Of a DNA stretch of 64,000 nt, positions 53,263-61,942 are shown in pieces. A program made the translations under genes and the position numbers. This stretch comes from an uncultured Campylobacter sp. (GTDB taxonomy: Bacteria > Campylobacterota > Campylobacteria > Campylobacterales > Campylobacteraceae), in assembly GCF_937996225.1 (NCBI RefSeq), contig NZ_CALKTC010000063.1:1-64000 (forward strand), in the 5' to 3' direction. Each line of letters starts with the position of its first letter. Position 1 is the stretch's first letter. The notes below the pieces were generated by a model. That model saw only the letters and a list, made by a program, of their open reading frames with translations, had not been told where the DNA came from and made no database searches.

Positions 53263-53862
53263 TTAAAAACTTCTCGTAAATCTGCCGTATAAAAAGCCCG
53301 CAAACATAACGGCCAAAACGGCCGCGAATGCCGCAAACGCTACCTGCGCGCACTGCGCCGCGTCTGCAAATTTTATGCTCGGCACCAGATAAAATCCCTC
53401 GCCGTAAAATCCGCCGAAAAAGCTCTGCACGTCACTAAGCGCGGTGCCTGCGGGAAAGGACGGAGTGCCCGTGCAGCTTGCGGGGCGAAACAGCTCCGGC
53501 AGCAGGCTATCAAGCGGCGCCGCAAAAGGAAATGCGGGTGCCGCGAGGCAATTTGCGGTATCTACGGCGGGGTGCGGAGCGGAGCTTTGTAAATAGCCGT
53601 ATATCGCGCCCGCAAATCCGAGCGCATAAGCAACGAGCCTTGCTATGAAGCCAAACGGCAGCAGCAAGCCGATGAGCGCGCCCACGCCCGCTACGGCAAA
53701 GCCCAGACGCACGAGGGTGCTCATCTGCGTAGGCGACATAAAAAGGCAGCGCTGAAAGAAAAAATATGATGTCGCAAGATAGCCTGCGCTTATCACAAAG
53801 AGCCAAAACCACGGCGTAGCGGTATTTTGCCACGCGTAAATCTTCAAAATCAATCTATTCAA
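53263..53862 (-). CDS. DsbB-like membrane protein with an incomplete active site
   Basis: A 199-residue protein with four hydrophobic segments. The long periplasmic loop C105...FPFAAPLDSLLPELF...C130 matches loop 2 of DsbB (C104/C130 in E. coli) in spacing and in the PLD-x-x-LP pattern. The first-pair site reads QRCLFMSPTQ: C39 is present, but the second Cys is Met. A DsbB with CxxM could not carry out the normal quinone cycle unaided. It heads the operon of the TMAO-type reductase and cytochrome, so a role in their maturation or in quinol oxidation is possible. Family assignment is by pattern. Confidence 0.6.
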   Translation of the reverse strand: MNRLILKIYAWQNTATPWFWLFVISAGYLATSYFFFQRCLFMSPTQMSTLVRLGFAVAGVGALIGLLLPFGFIARLVAYALGFAGAIYGYLQSSAPHPAVDTANCLAAPAFPFAAPLDSLLPELFRPASCTGTPSFPAGTALSDVQSFFGGFYGEGFYLVPSIKFADAAQCAQVAFAAFAAVLAVMFAGFLYGRFTRSF

Positions 53863-54239
53863 GATCTCCTCCGTCTTATAAAATTCTTAAGAATACTTTT
53901 TAATCTTAAGATTTAAATTTCTGAGAGAATTATAGCAGTAAAAGATAAAATTTCAGGTCTACATTGCCCTAAATATCGGAGTTTAATAAGCTTTAAGCTT
54001 AACGTATAAAATTTCAATTTTAAAATTTGACGCTCCTTGCGTGGCGGCGGAAAGTTTTTGAGATATGAAATTAAAACGGTAGATTTTATAAAATTTAATC
54101 TTCATTCGGGTCTATTTTGATAAAAAATATATCGATTTCAAAACTCCGTAGCTCCAGCACTCAATAAATATTATGAAGATGATATAATGAGCCAAAATTT
54201 TGAATAATATCGCTTTATAATTTAAGGACGAGGTGCCGT
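53863..54239. promoter_or_regulatory. Promoter region with two TCTTAAGA palindromes
   Basis: ATTCTTAAGAAT (53883-53894) and AATCTTAAGATT (53902-53913) are perfect 12-bp palindromes sharing the core TCTTAAGA, centred 19 bp apart, just upstream of the leftward reductase operon. Near-copies lie upstream of the dba operon. The rest of the gap, up to the 54240 gene, is AT-rich without other signals; GACGAGG ribosome-site-like sequence precedes 54240. Confidence 0.55.
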
Positions 54240-54674
54240 ATGAAATTTAACATAAATGCCGTTATCGGCGGGGCGGATGATGTGCCGATCTATATACCGG
54301 ATATTATAAGAGTGGCAAGGCAAGAGATTAAAAGGGTTTTTAGCAACTTTGAAATGGAGTCTCTACAAAAGATCGATATTTGCCTTTGTTTGAGCGGGGA
54401 AGTATCGAGATATTTTCCGAAATCGGGAATTTACCAGCCGAAATATTATCTTAAAAGCAAAAAAATTATCGCGTATATTCATTTTAGCTCAGACGAGTGG
54501 AGCTCCGATAAAAGGGCGAACGTAGATAAATTTTTAGAAAAGTTCAAGCAGTACCTTATAGAGCTTGGAGATATTACCGGGCGGAAAATTGCTAATAATA
54601 ATTTGGAATTTGACGATACGCGGTACAAAGACAATATAAATAAAATTTTTGAAAATTTAGTAGTAAATTGTTGA
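54240..54674 (+). CDS. Hypothetical protein, possibly immunity-like
   Basis: A 144-residue cytoplasmic protein with alternating strands and helices (MKFNINAVIGGADDVPIYIP, then VARQEIKRVF, KIDICLCLSGEVSRYF, KIIAYIHFSSDEW). I do not recognise the family. Its compact alpha/beta form, AT-rich composition and isolated position resemble orphan immunity genes of polymorphic toxin systems, but no toxin is near. Function unknown. Confidence 0.5.
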   Translation: MKFNINAVIGGADDVPIYIPDIIRVARQEIKRVFSNFEMESLQKIDICLCLSGEVSRYFPKSGIYQPKYYLKSKKIIAYIHFSSDEWSSDKRANVDKFLEKFKQYLIELGDITGRKIANNNLEFDDTRYKDNINKIFENLVVNC

Positions 54675-54938
54675 AATAAAATTTAAAAAGGCTATCTATC
54701 TGAAGCGGTAAAATTCCGCTTCAGATAAGGCAGGCGTGAGCTGGGCTCGTAAAATTCCAAACGCCCTTAAGACGCAAAATAGCGACGAGGCGAGTTTGGA
54801 ATTTCATCATCAACGATAATTTTAAATTTTGTCTAGAGTTTACTGGCGGGCTCAAAGCGCCTGCCTATCACCGCGCAGAATTTTAAACTCAAGCAAGCAA
54901 TGCGCGAGCAATGGGGCAAAATTAATCCCGCGCGAATG
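54675..54938. other. Gap between 54240 gene and hutX-like gene
   Basis: CTGAAGCGG/CCGCTTCAG (54700-54726) forms a 9-bp hairpin with AAAATT in the loop, a likely terminator for the 54240 gene. No gene seen. Confidence 0.45.
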
Positions 54939-55451
54939 CTAAATCGCGGCTTTTAACGCTTCAAATTTCGCGTCTTGCTCGGCTAGCAGCTGTCCTTTCT
55001 CATCGCGCGAGACGTAAATTTTAAAGATATTCTCGCCCGCTTTGTCGTAAAAGCCCACGAATTTTGAAAGCATCTCCATGAAAGTCTGTGTCACGAGGAT
55101 GATCTTATCGATCTCATCCGTCTTTAGATGACCTGCTAAAATGCCCAGCCCGTGCGCCTCATCGCCGTTTGCGCCCATGCCGAAATTATAAAATCCGCGC
55201 GCGCTCTTGCCGCTTGGGATCTTGGTTTTAAACTCGATGATGAAGCTCGGCGTATTTTTCACGAAAAGCACCTCGCCCCAACTCTCAAGCTCCCTAATGA
55301 CCTCGCCGAATTTATCGCCGCCCGCGCTCTTTCCGAAGCGCTCGGGCAGGTTTAGTAGTACGTCGATCTCCTTGGCGCCGAGCTCTTTGCAGATCTGCGC
55401 GATCGAAATTTTAGGGTTTTGCGCGAACAGCGCCTCGATTCTCTCTTTCAT
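54939..55451 (-). CDS. HutX/HugX-family haem-utilisation protein
   Basis: A 170-residue protein with an N-terminal helix-turn-helix-like segment (ISIAQICKELGAKEIDVLLNLPE) and a beta-rich body ending in SFIIEFKTKIPSGK, FYNFG and ILAGHLKTDEIDKIILV, as in cytosolic haem carriers of the HutX/ChuX/HugX group. Such proteins move or store haem after uptake. No haem-uptake genes are adjacent. AGAAAGG before the ATG at 55451 decides the start over in-frame ATGs at 55457 and 55526. Confidence 0.8.
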   Translation of the reverse strand: MKERIEALFAQNPKISIAQICKELGAKEIDVLLNLPERFGKSAGGDKFGEVIRELESWGEVLFVKNTPSFIIEFKTKIPSGKSARGFYNFGMGANGDEAHGLGILAGHLKTDEIDKIILVTQTFMEMLSKFVGFYDKAGENIFKIYVSRDEKGQLLAEQDAKFEALKAAI

Positions 55452-55668
55452 TTTCATCCTTTCTAAAATAAAATTTTGAGCGCCATTATAATATAAAAAT
55501 TCTAAGTTACAGATAACGGCAATCAATTAAAGCGTAATTGAAAAGTTTATTTGAAGAAAGATTTAGCGCTACAAAGTGCTTATGCGTAGAATTTTAAACG
55601 ACAATACAAAGAATTTTATCTGCACGGAATTTTAGAATTCTAAAATTCCGCAAAGCTTTAGAGCTTTA

Positions 55669-56112
55669 TCATAGCGGATCGTATCCGAAGCGATTGGACC
55701 CGCTATCGCCGCGCTGCACGAAAAATACAAGCAGCACTATCCAACCCACAAATGATACCAAAAGCCCGATATCGCCGAAAAAAGCACCTACTATCGGCGT
55801 TAGAATAAGCAGAAAAAACCAGCCGCTTCTATCCGTGTCATGTAATCGCCTGACTGATACAGCGATGGCTGGCACGAGCATAGCCAGCTGAAAAAGCGCA
55901 TCTATAATGCCGATTTCTTGATGGACGATTTTGCCGGCTATTATTTGATTGTACCCTATCGTAGTGCCTAAAACGCCATCTATCAAGCTCAAAACAATCC
56001 CGCCAAGCACGGTAAATAGAAAAAACCACCAGTACTCCGACCTCGATGCTCGCCCGCTAAATGCGGCGTATTTTTGCTTGACGCAAGTTTGCACGGACTC
56101 CATAAAAGTCAT
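55669..56112 (-). CDS. DUF805 membrane protein, copy 1
   Basis: A 147-residue protein with about four spans and DUF805 hallmarks: the FSGRASRSEYWWF start, VRRLHDTDRSGWFFLL and the ending GSNRFGYDP. Function unknown. A close paralogue is at 63367-63774. AAGGAG precedes the ATG. It follows the TM2-domain gene in the same direction. Confidence 0.93.
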   Translation of the reverse strand: MTFMESVQTCVKQKYAAFSGRASRSEYWWFFLFTVLGGIVLSLIDGVLGTTIGYNQIIAGKIVHQEIGIIDALFQLAMLVPAIAVSVRRLHDTDRSGWFFLLILTPIVGAFFGDIGLLVSFVGWIVLLVFFVQRGDSGSNRFGYDPL

Positions 56113-56172
56113 TTAAAACTCCTTTTTTAAAATAATATAGAATTATACTAATCGCCCCTTAAATTTAAATAC

Positions 56173-57600
56173 CTAAAACTCCCGCCTATTCATCTGCCTT
56201 ACGTGATACGCCAGATTCGCTAGATTGTAGCCACCTTTTGAAGCGGTAACCTCCCTAGTGCCATAAACCGCCGAAACATTTAAAACTACCGAAGCTAACC
56301 ACCCTATGGCAAATACTAAAGCGAAAAGCTGCGAGTCAAGCGCTATCAAGACTAGAGTTACTATCTCCGTAGCTGCAATAACATAAAACGCTCTTAGATA
56401 GTTTTTCTCTCCGCTACAATCATAAAGCTCTTTACTAACTAGCAGCTGATAGATCAGATATACCGCTGTGCATACGTAATAAATGCTTATCATAAAAACT
56501 GATGGTTTAAACAATTCAAATCCTACAAATATAGTGCTTACTGCGCTTATAGCCGAGGAAACCCCGACTAACACGGCGTTTGATAGCAGATCCGTGCTGC
56601 GTATAGCGCGCGCTAAAAAATATAGCCCCACAGCTAGGCATATCATCGATATAAGTCCGACGCCTTCCAACGCACCCACTTTATCTACATTCTTGATATA
56701 TCTGCCTACCGCATTTAACGCCTCAAGCCCAAACGCTATGTAAAGGGTAGTTTTGGCAGTAGATAGATTTTCGCTCTGCTCTTTAGCGTCATCCGCATAA
56801 ACATACAGGATTGCTCCCGCGCCTACGGATACATTTAGCTTTCGCACCATATCAGGCAACCTAAAAAAGTCGCTAACAAGCCAAATTAAAAACAAAACAT
56901 TAGGCACCGAGAAAATAACCATAAAATGAAAAAAGCCCTGTTCTATATCTTTTAGGTCTGATGCTTGCACACCCAAATCCGGACGAGACGAGTTTATAAG
57001 CGCTAACAGATCGTTACCTTCTATACTCGTCCACATGACAGCAACCACTACTAAAAAAAGCCAGATGAGAAATGGCAGCCCGCCTAAAAGCTGAAAAATC
57101 GCGGAAATTATACGCCCAAGATAAAATCTATGCGCACCGAAAGGCCCTAGGAACATATAAAATACGTAGGCCTTATTTAGATCGTAAGCCCTAGCTGAGC
57201 TTTGTGTAGAGCTAATTCTATCGGAATTTAAGGAAGCTGAATTTTGCCAAGTGGAATTCTGCTCTGCAAAATTCTGCGAGTTCGTAGCATCTTCGGTAGA
57301 ATTCAAACTTTTAGCGTTAGAATCTTGCTCGCTAGAGCCTGTCGCGGCAGAATCTCGTAAAATAGAATTTTCTTCATCCGAGCCTTGAGCTGCAAAAGCT
57401 AAATTTTGCTCTATAGAATTCTGAGCCGCGAAATTTTGCTCGCTAGTATCATCCGCCGCAAGAGCTTCTCGCGCTAAATCTAAATTCTCAGATTGCTCCT
57501 GTGGTTTCTCGTCCAGAGGCTTTTTCTCTTCGCCACTTTTACGTCTTATACTGGCTAGCGATGCAGGATTACTGCTGCCGCCCCAAATATCTTCGCCCAT
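56173..57600 (-). CDS. TM2-domain membrane protein with a repetitive N-terminus
   Basis: Of 475 residues, ~35-140 are low complexity, rich in Gln/Asn/Ser/Ala with repeated units such as QNFAAQNSIEQN and QNFAEQNSTWQN. A TM2 domain follows (YVFYMFLGPFGAHRFYLG), then six or more further membrane segments. TM2 proteins lack a settled role. At DNA level the low-complexity part consists of AATTC/AATTTT-centred units like the gap repeats in this window. GGAGAG precedes the ATG. Confidence 0.8.
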   Translation of the reverse strand: MGEDIWGGSSNPASLASIRRKSGEEKKPLDEKPQEQSENLDLAREALAADDTSEQNFAAQNSIEQNLAFAAQGSDEENSILRDSAATGSSEQDSNAKSLNSTEDATNSQNFAEQNSTWQNSASLNSDRISSTQSSARAYDLNKAYVFYMFLGPFGAHRFYLGRIISAIFQLLGGLPFLIWLFLVVVAVMWTSIEGNDLLALINSSRPDLGVQASDLKDIEQGFFHFMVIFSVPNVLFLIWLVSDFFRLPDMVRKLNVSVGAGAILYVYADDAKEQSENLSTAKTTLYIAFGLEALNAVGRYIKNVDKVGALEGVGLISMICLAVGLYFLARAIRSTDLLSNAVLVGVSSAISAVSTIFVGFELFKPSVFMISIYYVCTAVYLIYQLLVSKELYDCSGEKNYLRAFYVIAATEIVTLVLIALDSQLFALVFAIGWLASVVLNVSAVYGTREVTASKGGYNLANLAYHVRQMNRREF

Positions 57601-57689
57601 CTGCTCTCCTTGATTTTTAAAGCAATTTTACCTGAAATTTAAGGAATTTCTGTATATTCGCCGCTACAAATTCAAAACAAAGGACAAAA

Positions 57690-58214
57690 ATGTCAAAAGT
57701 AACATTTCAAGGAAAGCCTGTAGAGCTAAGTGGGCAAGAGATAAATCTAGGTGATCGCGCGCCGCAAGTGCGCTTAGTAGCTCAAGATCTAAGCGAAATC
57801 GAGATCGCTAGCGGCAAGCACGTGCAAATCATCGTCGCTGTGCCATCGCTAGATACGCCCGTCTGCGCGACGGAGGCACGCAAGTTCAACGAGCGCGCCG
57901 CATCGCTTCCTAACACTGAAGTAATCGTCGTTTCGATGGATTTACCGTTTGCGATGGGGAGGTTTTGCACGACTGAGGGGATCAAAAATCTACGCGTTGC
58001 AAGTGATTTCCGCGATAAGGAATTTTGCCGCCGCTACGGCACTCTCATCGCCAGCGGCGCATTAGCAGGTCTTAGCGCCAGAGCAATCTTCGTCATAGAT
58101 ACCGCAGGCGTTGTGGTTTATAAAGAGCTCGTAAGCGACATAGCCTCTGAACCCGACTACGACGCAGCGCTGGATTTTGCAGAGCTCGTCGCTCGCAACA
58201 GCTGCTCTAACTGA
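57690..58214 (+). CDS. tpx: Thiol peroxidase Tpx
   Basis: A 174-residue atypical 2-Cys peroxiredoxin: the peroxidatic C59 in PSLDTPVCATEARKF and the resolving C93 in GRFCTTEG, at the spacing typical of Tpx. It reduces hydrogen peroxide and alkyl hydroperoxides with thioredoxin and is periplasmic or cytosolic by species; no signal peptide is seen. AAAGGAC precedes the ATG. Monocistronic. Confidence 0.95.
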   Translation: MSKVTFQGKPVELSGQEINLGDRAPQVRLVAQDLSEIEIASGKHVQIIVAVPSLDTPVCATEARKFNERAASLPNTEVIVVSMDLPFAMGRFCTTEGIKNLRVASDFRDKEFCRRYGTLIASGALAGLSARAIFVIDTAGVVVYKELVSDIASEPDYDAALDFAELVARNSCSN

Positions 58215-58491
58215 GCAAGATAATAGATCCAAGGTTTGGATAATTTTCGCCTCGCTTTAGTTCACTACTTTAAGCAAATTCGCCCTACTGCAAGTAAAAA
58301 AAACGAAGTAGGGCGCTTAAAATCCACTTCAATTTTACATTTTGATTTTACGCTTTAATTTTCGCTCCAGCGTACGCAAAGCTATTAACGCACAGTAATA
58401 GTAAGCGAATGAGAACAAAATTTATAGGATTACTCGCCGCTAGATTTTAAATTTAGCAGCAGCGAGAGTTAAAATTTTAAAATTTGCTCGC
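58215..58491. other. Gap after tpx with hairpins
   Basis: ATCCAA/TTGGAT (58227-58241) is a small hairpin followed by AATTTTC, possibly the tpx terminator. GCCCTACT/AGTAGGGC (58282-58314) is an 8-bp stem with a 17-nt loop. No gene seen. Confidence 0.45.
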
Positions 58492-59209
58492 TTAACTACT
58501 CCGCGCGATAAATTCGCTAAAAGTTATCTCGCGGGCGTGGAATTTAACTCCGAGCGAGGCGAGTTTGTCTTGCAGCGGTAGCGACAGCTCCTCTATGCCG
58601 CTAAATACGCAAAGCGGCAAATTTTGCGTCCTATCTTTGGTCGTCGCAAAGCTCTCGTCGTCAAAAATTTTCTTTAAAAACACGAGCGTTTTTACCTTAT
58701 CGGCACCCAAGTTCTCGATGAAAACGCTGAAATATTTATATCCCGGCTCCTCGCGTGCTTCATCTTGCTGCGCGTAGTCGTCCACCAGCTCGCGATAAAA
58801 TTCGTTGTTTAAATCCGCAAGCGGCGCGATCAGCTCAATAGAGCAAGGCGGCTCAAGCGCGGCAAGTGCAGTTAAAATTTCTTCAAATTTAACGATGTCG
58901 TCCGCAACCTTTATCGCCTCCCAAAAGCCCGCGCCGTGATAGGCGAAGTAAACGGGTGAGGCATCCCCAAGAGCAAAATCCACGAAAAACGGATCGTCCA
59001 TGCCGTTACGCGCGATGACCCGCCAACTCTTGCGCCACTGCTTGGGTGCGTCGTTTGCTAGCTCCTCGCTCGTTTTGCGGCTAGCGAGCCTATACCCCCT
59101 CCTGAAAACTCTCAAACTCGCCCTCGTCAGGATAGAAAAACGGCAGCAAAATGCACTCCGAAACTATGCGTTTGCGGATAAAATTTCGGATCAAATTCGG
59201 GATTTGCAC
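58492..59209 (-). pseudogene. SUKH (SMI1/KNR4)-like gene with a frameshift at a G5 tract
   Basis: The main frame (58492-59115) lacks a natural start, opening with RRGYRLASRKTSEELA. The region just upstream, in another frame, starts at GTG 59209 (AAAGG 7 nt before it) and reads IRKRIVSECILLPFFYPDEG, then EFESFQEG before a TAG. The shift lies at five G on the minus strand (plus 59095-59099); four G would give FQEGYRLASRK in one frame, about 240 residues. The joined protein has the SUKH-like WRVIARNGMDDPFFVDF and PVYFAYHGAGFWEAI pattern. SUKH proteins often are immunity factors. A dead gene, a slippage-switched gene and a sequencing error are all possible. Confidence 0.6.
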
Positions 59210-59362
59210 GGCGCTGCCTTTGGGTCAAATTTGAGCCAATTTTAGCAGAGTTTTTAGTTCGCATAAAATTTACGTTCAAATTTGACAAATACGAAAGAAA
59301 GTAAATTTACGTTCAAATTCAACAAATTGCAAATTTGAGCGTAAAAAGACAAGCGGAAGTAA

Positions 59363-59466
59363 TCGCGAGATGATTTTGAGAGTTGTGCAGAAATTTTAAG
59401 TCAAGGCTAGACAAGTAGTCTGCCGCAGACTTAAAATTTCAAATCTCTCTCAAAAGCACTCGCGAG
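59363..59466. repeat. Long imperfect inverted repeat downstream of reductase cassette 2
   Basis: The inner arms GAAATTTTAAGTC and GACTTAAAATTTC are perfect (13 bp). Outer arms TCGCGAGATGATTTTGAGAG and CTCTCAAAAGCACTCGCGA match with small gaps. The arms are ~40 nt around a ~25-nt loop. It begins 16 nt after the stop of the leftward reductase gene and could be its terminator or 3' stabiliser, or a relic of a small inverted-repeat element. Confidence 0.55.
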
Positions 59467-59481
59467 ACGACGCGCTAAATT

Positions 59482-61929
59482 TTATAGCGACTGCAAAATT
59501 TTAGGTTTACCAAACGCCGTAATCGGCTTAATCTCCCCCTTAAATTTCTCGATTTGCGCTAGCACGGTGTGAGCCGAGTTGCTTTGCGCGAGACTTGACG
59601 TGCCTTTATCAAAAGTAAGCACATTTACGCAGCCGTGTTGGCAGAGGCTTTTCTCGCCCCAAACCTCGGGATCGTACCATGCACCTTCGCAGATCGCTGC
59701 GACGCGCTCAGGCACGATGTCGGTGATGAGCACGCCCGCTAAAATTTCGCCGCGATCGTTGAAAACGCGCACGATGTCGCCCGTAGCCAAACCGCGCGCT
59801 TCGGCGTCTTTTGGATTGATAAGCACCGGCTCTCTGCCGCTAACTTCGGCAAAATTTCTGATGATCGAGTTGTTTAGCTGGCTGTGCAAGCGGTAGCGAG
59901 AGTGCGGGCTTACGATGTGAATCGGGTACTTCGCCGTCTTTTTCGCATCGCCTAGCCACTCTTTAGGCTCGATCCAAGTAGGCATCGGCGGGCAGTCGGC
60001 ATAGCCCATCTTAGCGATCGTTGGTGAGTAAAGCTCGATCTTGCCAGATGGGGTGCCTAGGCGGTTTTTGGCGGGATTTTCGCGAAATGCCGCAAGGCGC
60101 GTATATAGCGCGCTACTCTCGTCGTCCTTTTCAAAGCGCACGAAGCCTTTATCGTAAAATTCCTCGAAGCTAGGCATCGTTATATTTAGACCTTTGGCTT
60201 GCTCTGCGGCATCGGCGTAGAATTCCTTCATCCAGCCTAGCTCGTCCTTGCCCTCGCTAAAGACCTCGCCATATCCCCAGCGCTTGCAGATCTGCTCGCA
60301 GATCCAAAAGTCGCTCTTGCTCTCGCCCATCGGCTCGATTGCAGGTCTATAAGCGACTATATATTCGCCCGTAGCGCCCGTTTGGTTGATGTCGTTACGC
60401 TCGACCTCGATCGCGACGGGAAGCACGATGTCGCTAAGTTTTGCGGTGCTCGTCCAGTACGGCTCGGCGGTGATGACGGTGTCAAATTTACGCCACTGCC
60501 TCACAATATTATTCACATCTTGATGGCGCGTAAACATCGATCCGCACGCCATATAAGCGACTCTCATATGCGGCAGCTTGATCTTGGTACCGTCATAATC
60601 GATCTGCTTGCCCGGATGCTCCAGCGCCTCTATGCTGCGAGAGGACGGGATGGTGATGTTTTTCGCGTTTTTCCAAGGCGCAGAGCCCGTGTTTTCGTAT
60701 TTCTCATCTATGCGCGTGCTAAGTCCCTTTAAAATCGGAGCCACTTTATTCGTAGCGCCCGCGGAGCCGTAGCCCAGGCTAAATTCAAAGCCGAGACCCT
60801 CCTTGCCGATATATCCCAGCATCGCATTAAGCGCCACTAGCGCCCAGAAAGGCTGCTCGCCGTGATCTGCGCGCTGCAAACCGCGACCGATTAGGATCGT
60901 GGTCGGCTCCTTTGCAAGTGCCGTAGCAAATTTCGCAATAGCCTCCTCGCTAAGCCCGCAAATTTTGCTCGCCCAAGCTGCGTCCTTTACGATTTTATCG
61001 CTCTCGCCTAGAAAATACGCTTTAAATTTATTAAATCCGACGGTGCATTTTTTGATAAATTCCTCGTCGTAGAGGTTGTTCGTAAACAGATAATGGCACA
61101 TACCGATGATGAGCGCAGTGTCGGTGTTTGGGCGCACAATGATATCTTCGCTGCCGAAGTAGCGCGCAGTGTCGTTTCTCATCACGTTTACGCTGTAGGT
61201 TTTGATGCCCGATTTTTTAAGCTCTTGCATGCCGATGTAGCCGTCGTGCGTAGGCGGAATGGATGAAATTTGATTGGTTACCGCAGGATCGGTCGCCCAA
61301 AATACGACGTTTTTGGCGTTTTTGACGATCGCTTTCCACGTAGTAGGCGCGTCGTAAACGGCGCTTGAGCCCAGCACGTGAGGCATGATGACAAGCCCCG
61401 CGCCAGTCGAATAATCGCCGCTTTCCTCTACGTAACCGCCTAAAATTTTAAGCATTCGGTGCGCTACGGTGCGTCCCCAGCCGATCTTGCCGCTGCCGCC
61501 CCACCAGTAGCACTCGCCGTAGATCGCCTCGGCGCCGTATTTGTCAAAGTTTTCTTTCAAAGCCTTCGCCGCTAGATCAAGGGCTGTGTCCCAGCTAACC
61601 CGCACAAACTCCTCTTTACCGCGCAGTTCGCTCTTTGCCGCGCCTTTTGCCTTTAGATAGCTCTTGCGCACCATCGGATAGAGCACGCGGTTTTCGTTTT
61701 GGATATTATCGGGCAGGCTGTAATTCATCGTATTTGGAAATTTATCGCCTTCGAAATCGCTTACCGAAACGATCTGCGATGAGTTTAAATTTAGCCAAAA
61801 AGTGCCGAATCTATTTGCGCCGAATACCTTTTTGTTATCAAAAATCGTCTGCGTTACCCCCTCGATCCTGCTAGCGCTTGCCGCGCTTGCGCCTAAAATC
61901 CCTGCCTTTAAAAAGTCTCGCCTTTTCAT
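59482..61929 (-). CDS. TMAO/DMSO/biotin-sulfoxide-type reductase, cassette 2
   Basis: An 815-residue Tat-exported molybdoenzyme (RRDFLKAG) paralogous to the cassette 1 enzyme. The Mo-ligand region is SGDYSTGAGLVIMPHVLG with S174. The C-terminal part has SPHSRYRLHSQLNNS and EGAWYDPEVWGEKSLCQHGCVNVLT. No N-terminal FeS motif. Differences around the ligand and substrate funnel (GAGLVIMP for GAAQVIMP, ECYWWGGSGKIGWG for SYGWQSTGNVHVS) suggest another substrate, e.g. a different S- or N-oxide. It follows its cytochrome gene by 13 nt. Confidence 0.9.
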   Translation of the reverse strand: MKRRDFLKAGILGASAASASRIEGVTQTIFDNKKVFGANRFGTFWLNLNSSQIVSVSDFEGDKFPNTMNYSLPDNIQNENRVLYPMVRKSYLKAKGAAKSELRGKEEFVRVSWDTALDLAAKALKENFDKYGAEAIYGECYWWGGSGKIGWGRTVAHRMLKILGGYVEESGDYSTGAGLVIMPHVLGSSAVYDAPTTWKAIVKNAKNVVFWATDPAVTNQISSIPPTHDGYIGMQELKKSGIKTYSVNVMRNDTARYFGSEDIIVRPNTDTALIIGMCHYLFTNNLYDEEFIKKCTVGFNKFKAYFLGESDKIVKDAAWASKICGLSEEAIAKFATALAKEPTTILIGRGLQRADHGEQPFWALVALNAMLGYIGKEGLGFEFSLGYGSAGATNKVAPILKGLSTRIDEKYENTGSAPWKNAKNITIPSSRSIEALEHPGKQIDYDGTKIKLPHMRVAYMACGSMFTRHQDVNNIVRQWRKFDTVITAEPYWTSTAKLSDIVLPVAIEVERNDINQTGATGEYIVAYRPAIEPMGESKSDFWICEQICKRWGYGEVFSEGKDELGWMKEFYADAAEQAKGLNITMPSFEEFYDKGFVRFEKDDESSALYTRLAAFRENPAKNRLGTPSGKIELYSPTIAKMGYADCPPMPTWIEPKEWLGDAKKTAKYPIHIVSPHSRYRLHSQLNNSIIRNFAEVSGREPVLINPKDAEARGLATGDIVRVFNDRGEILAGVLITDIVPERVAAICEGAWYDPEVWGEKSLCQHGCVNVLTFDKGTSSLAQSNSAHTVLAQIEKFKGEIKPITAFGKPKILQSL

Positions 61930-61942
61930 CTGATCTCCTTTA

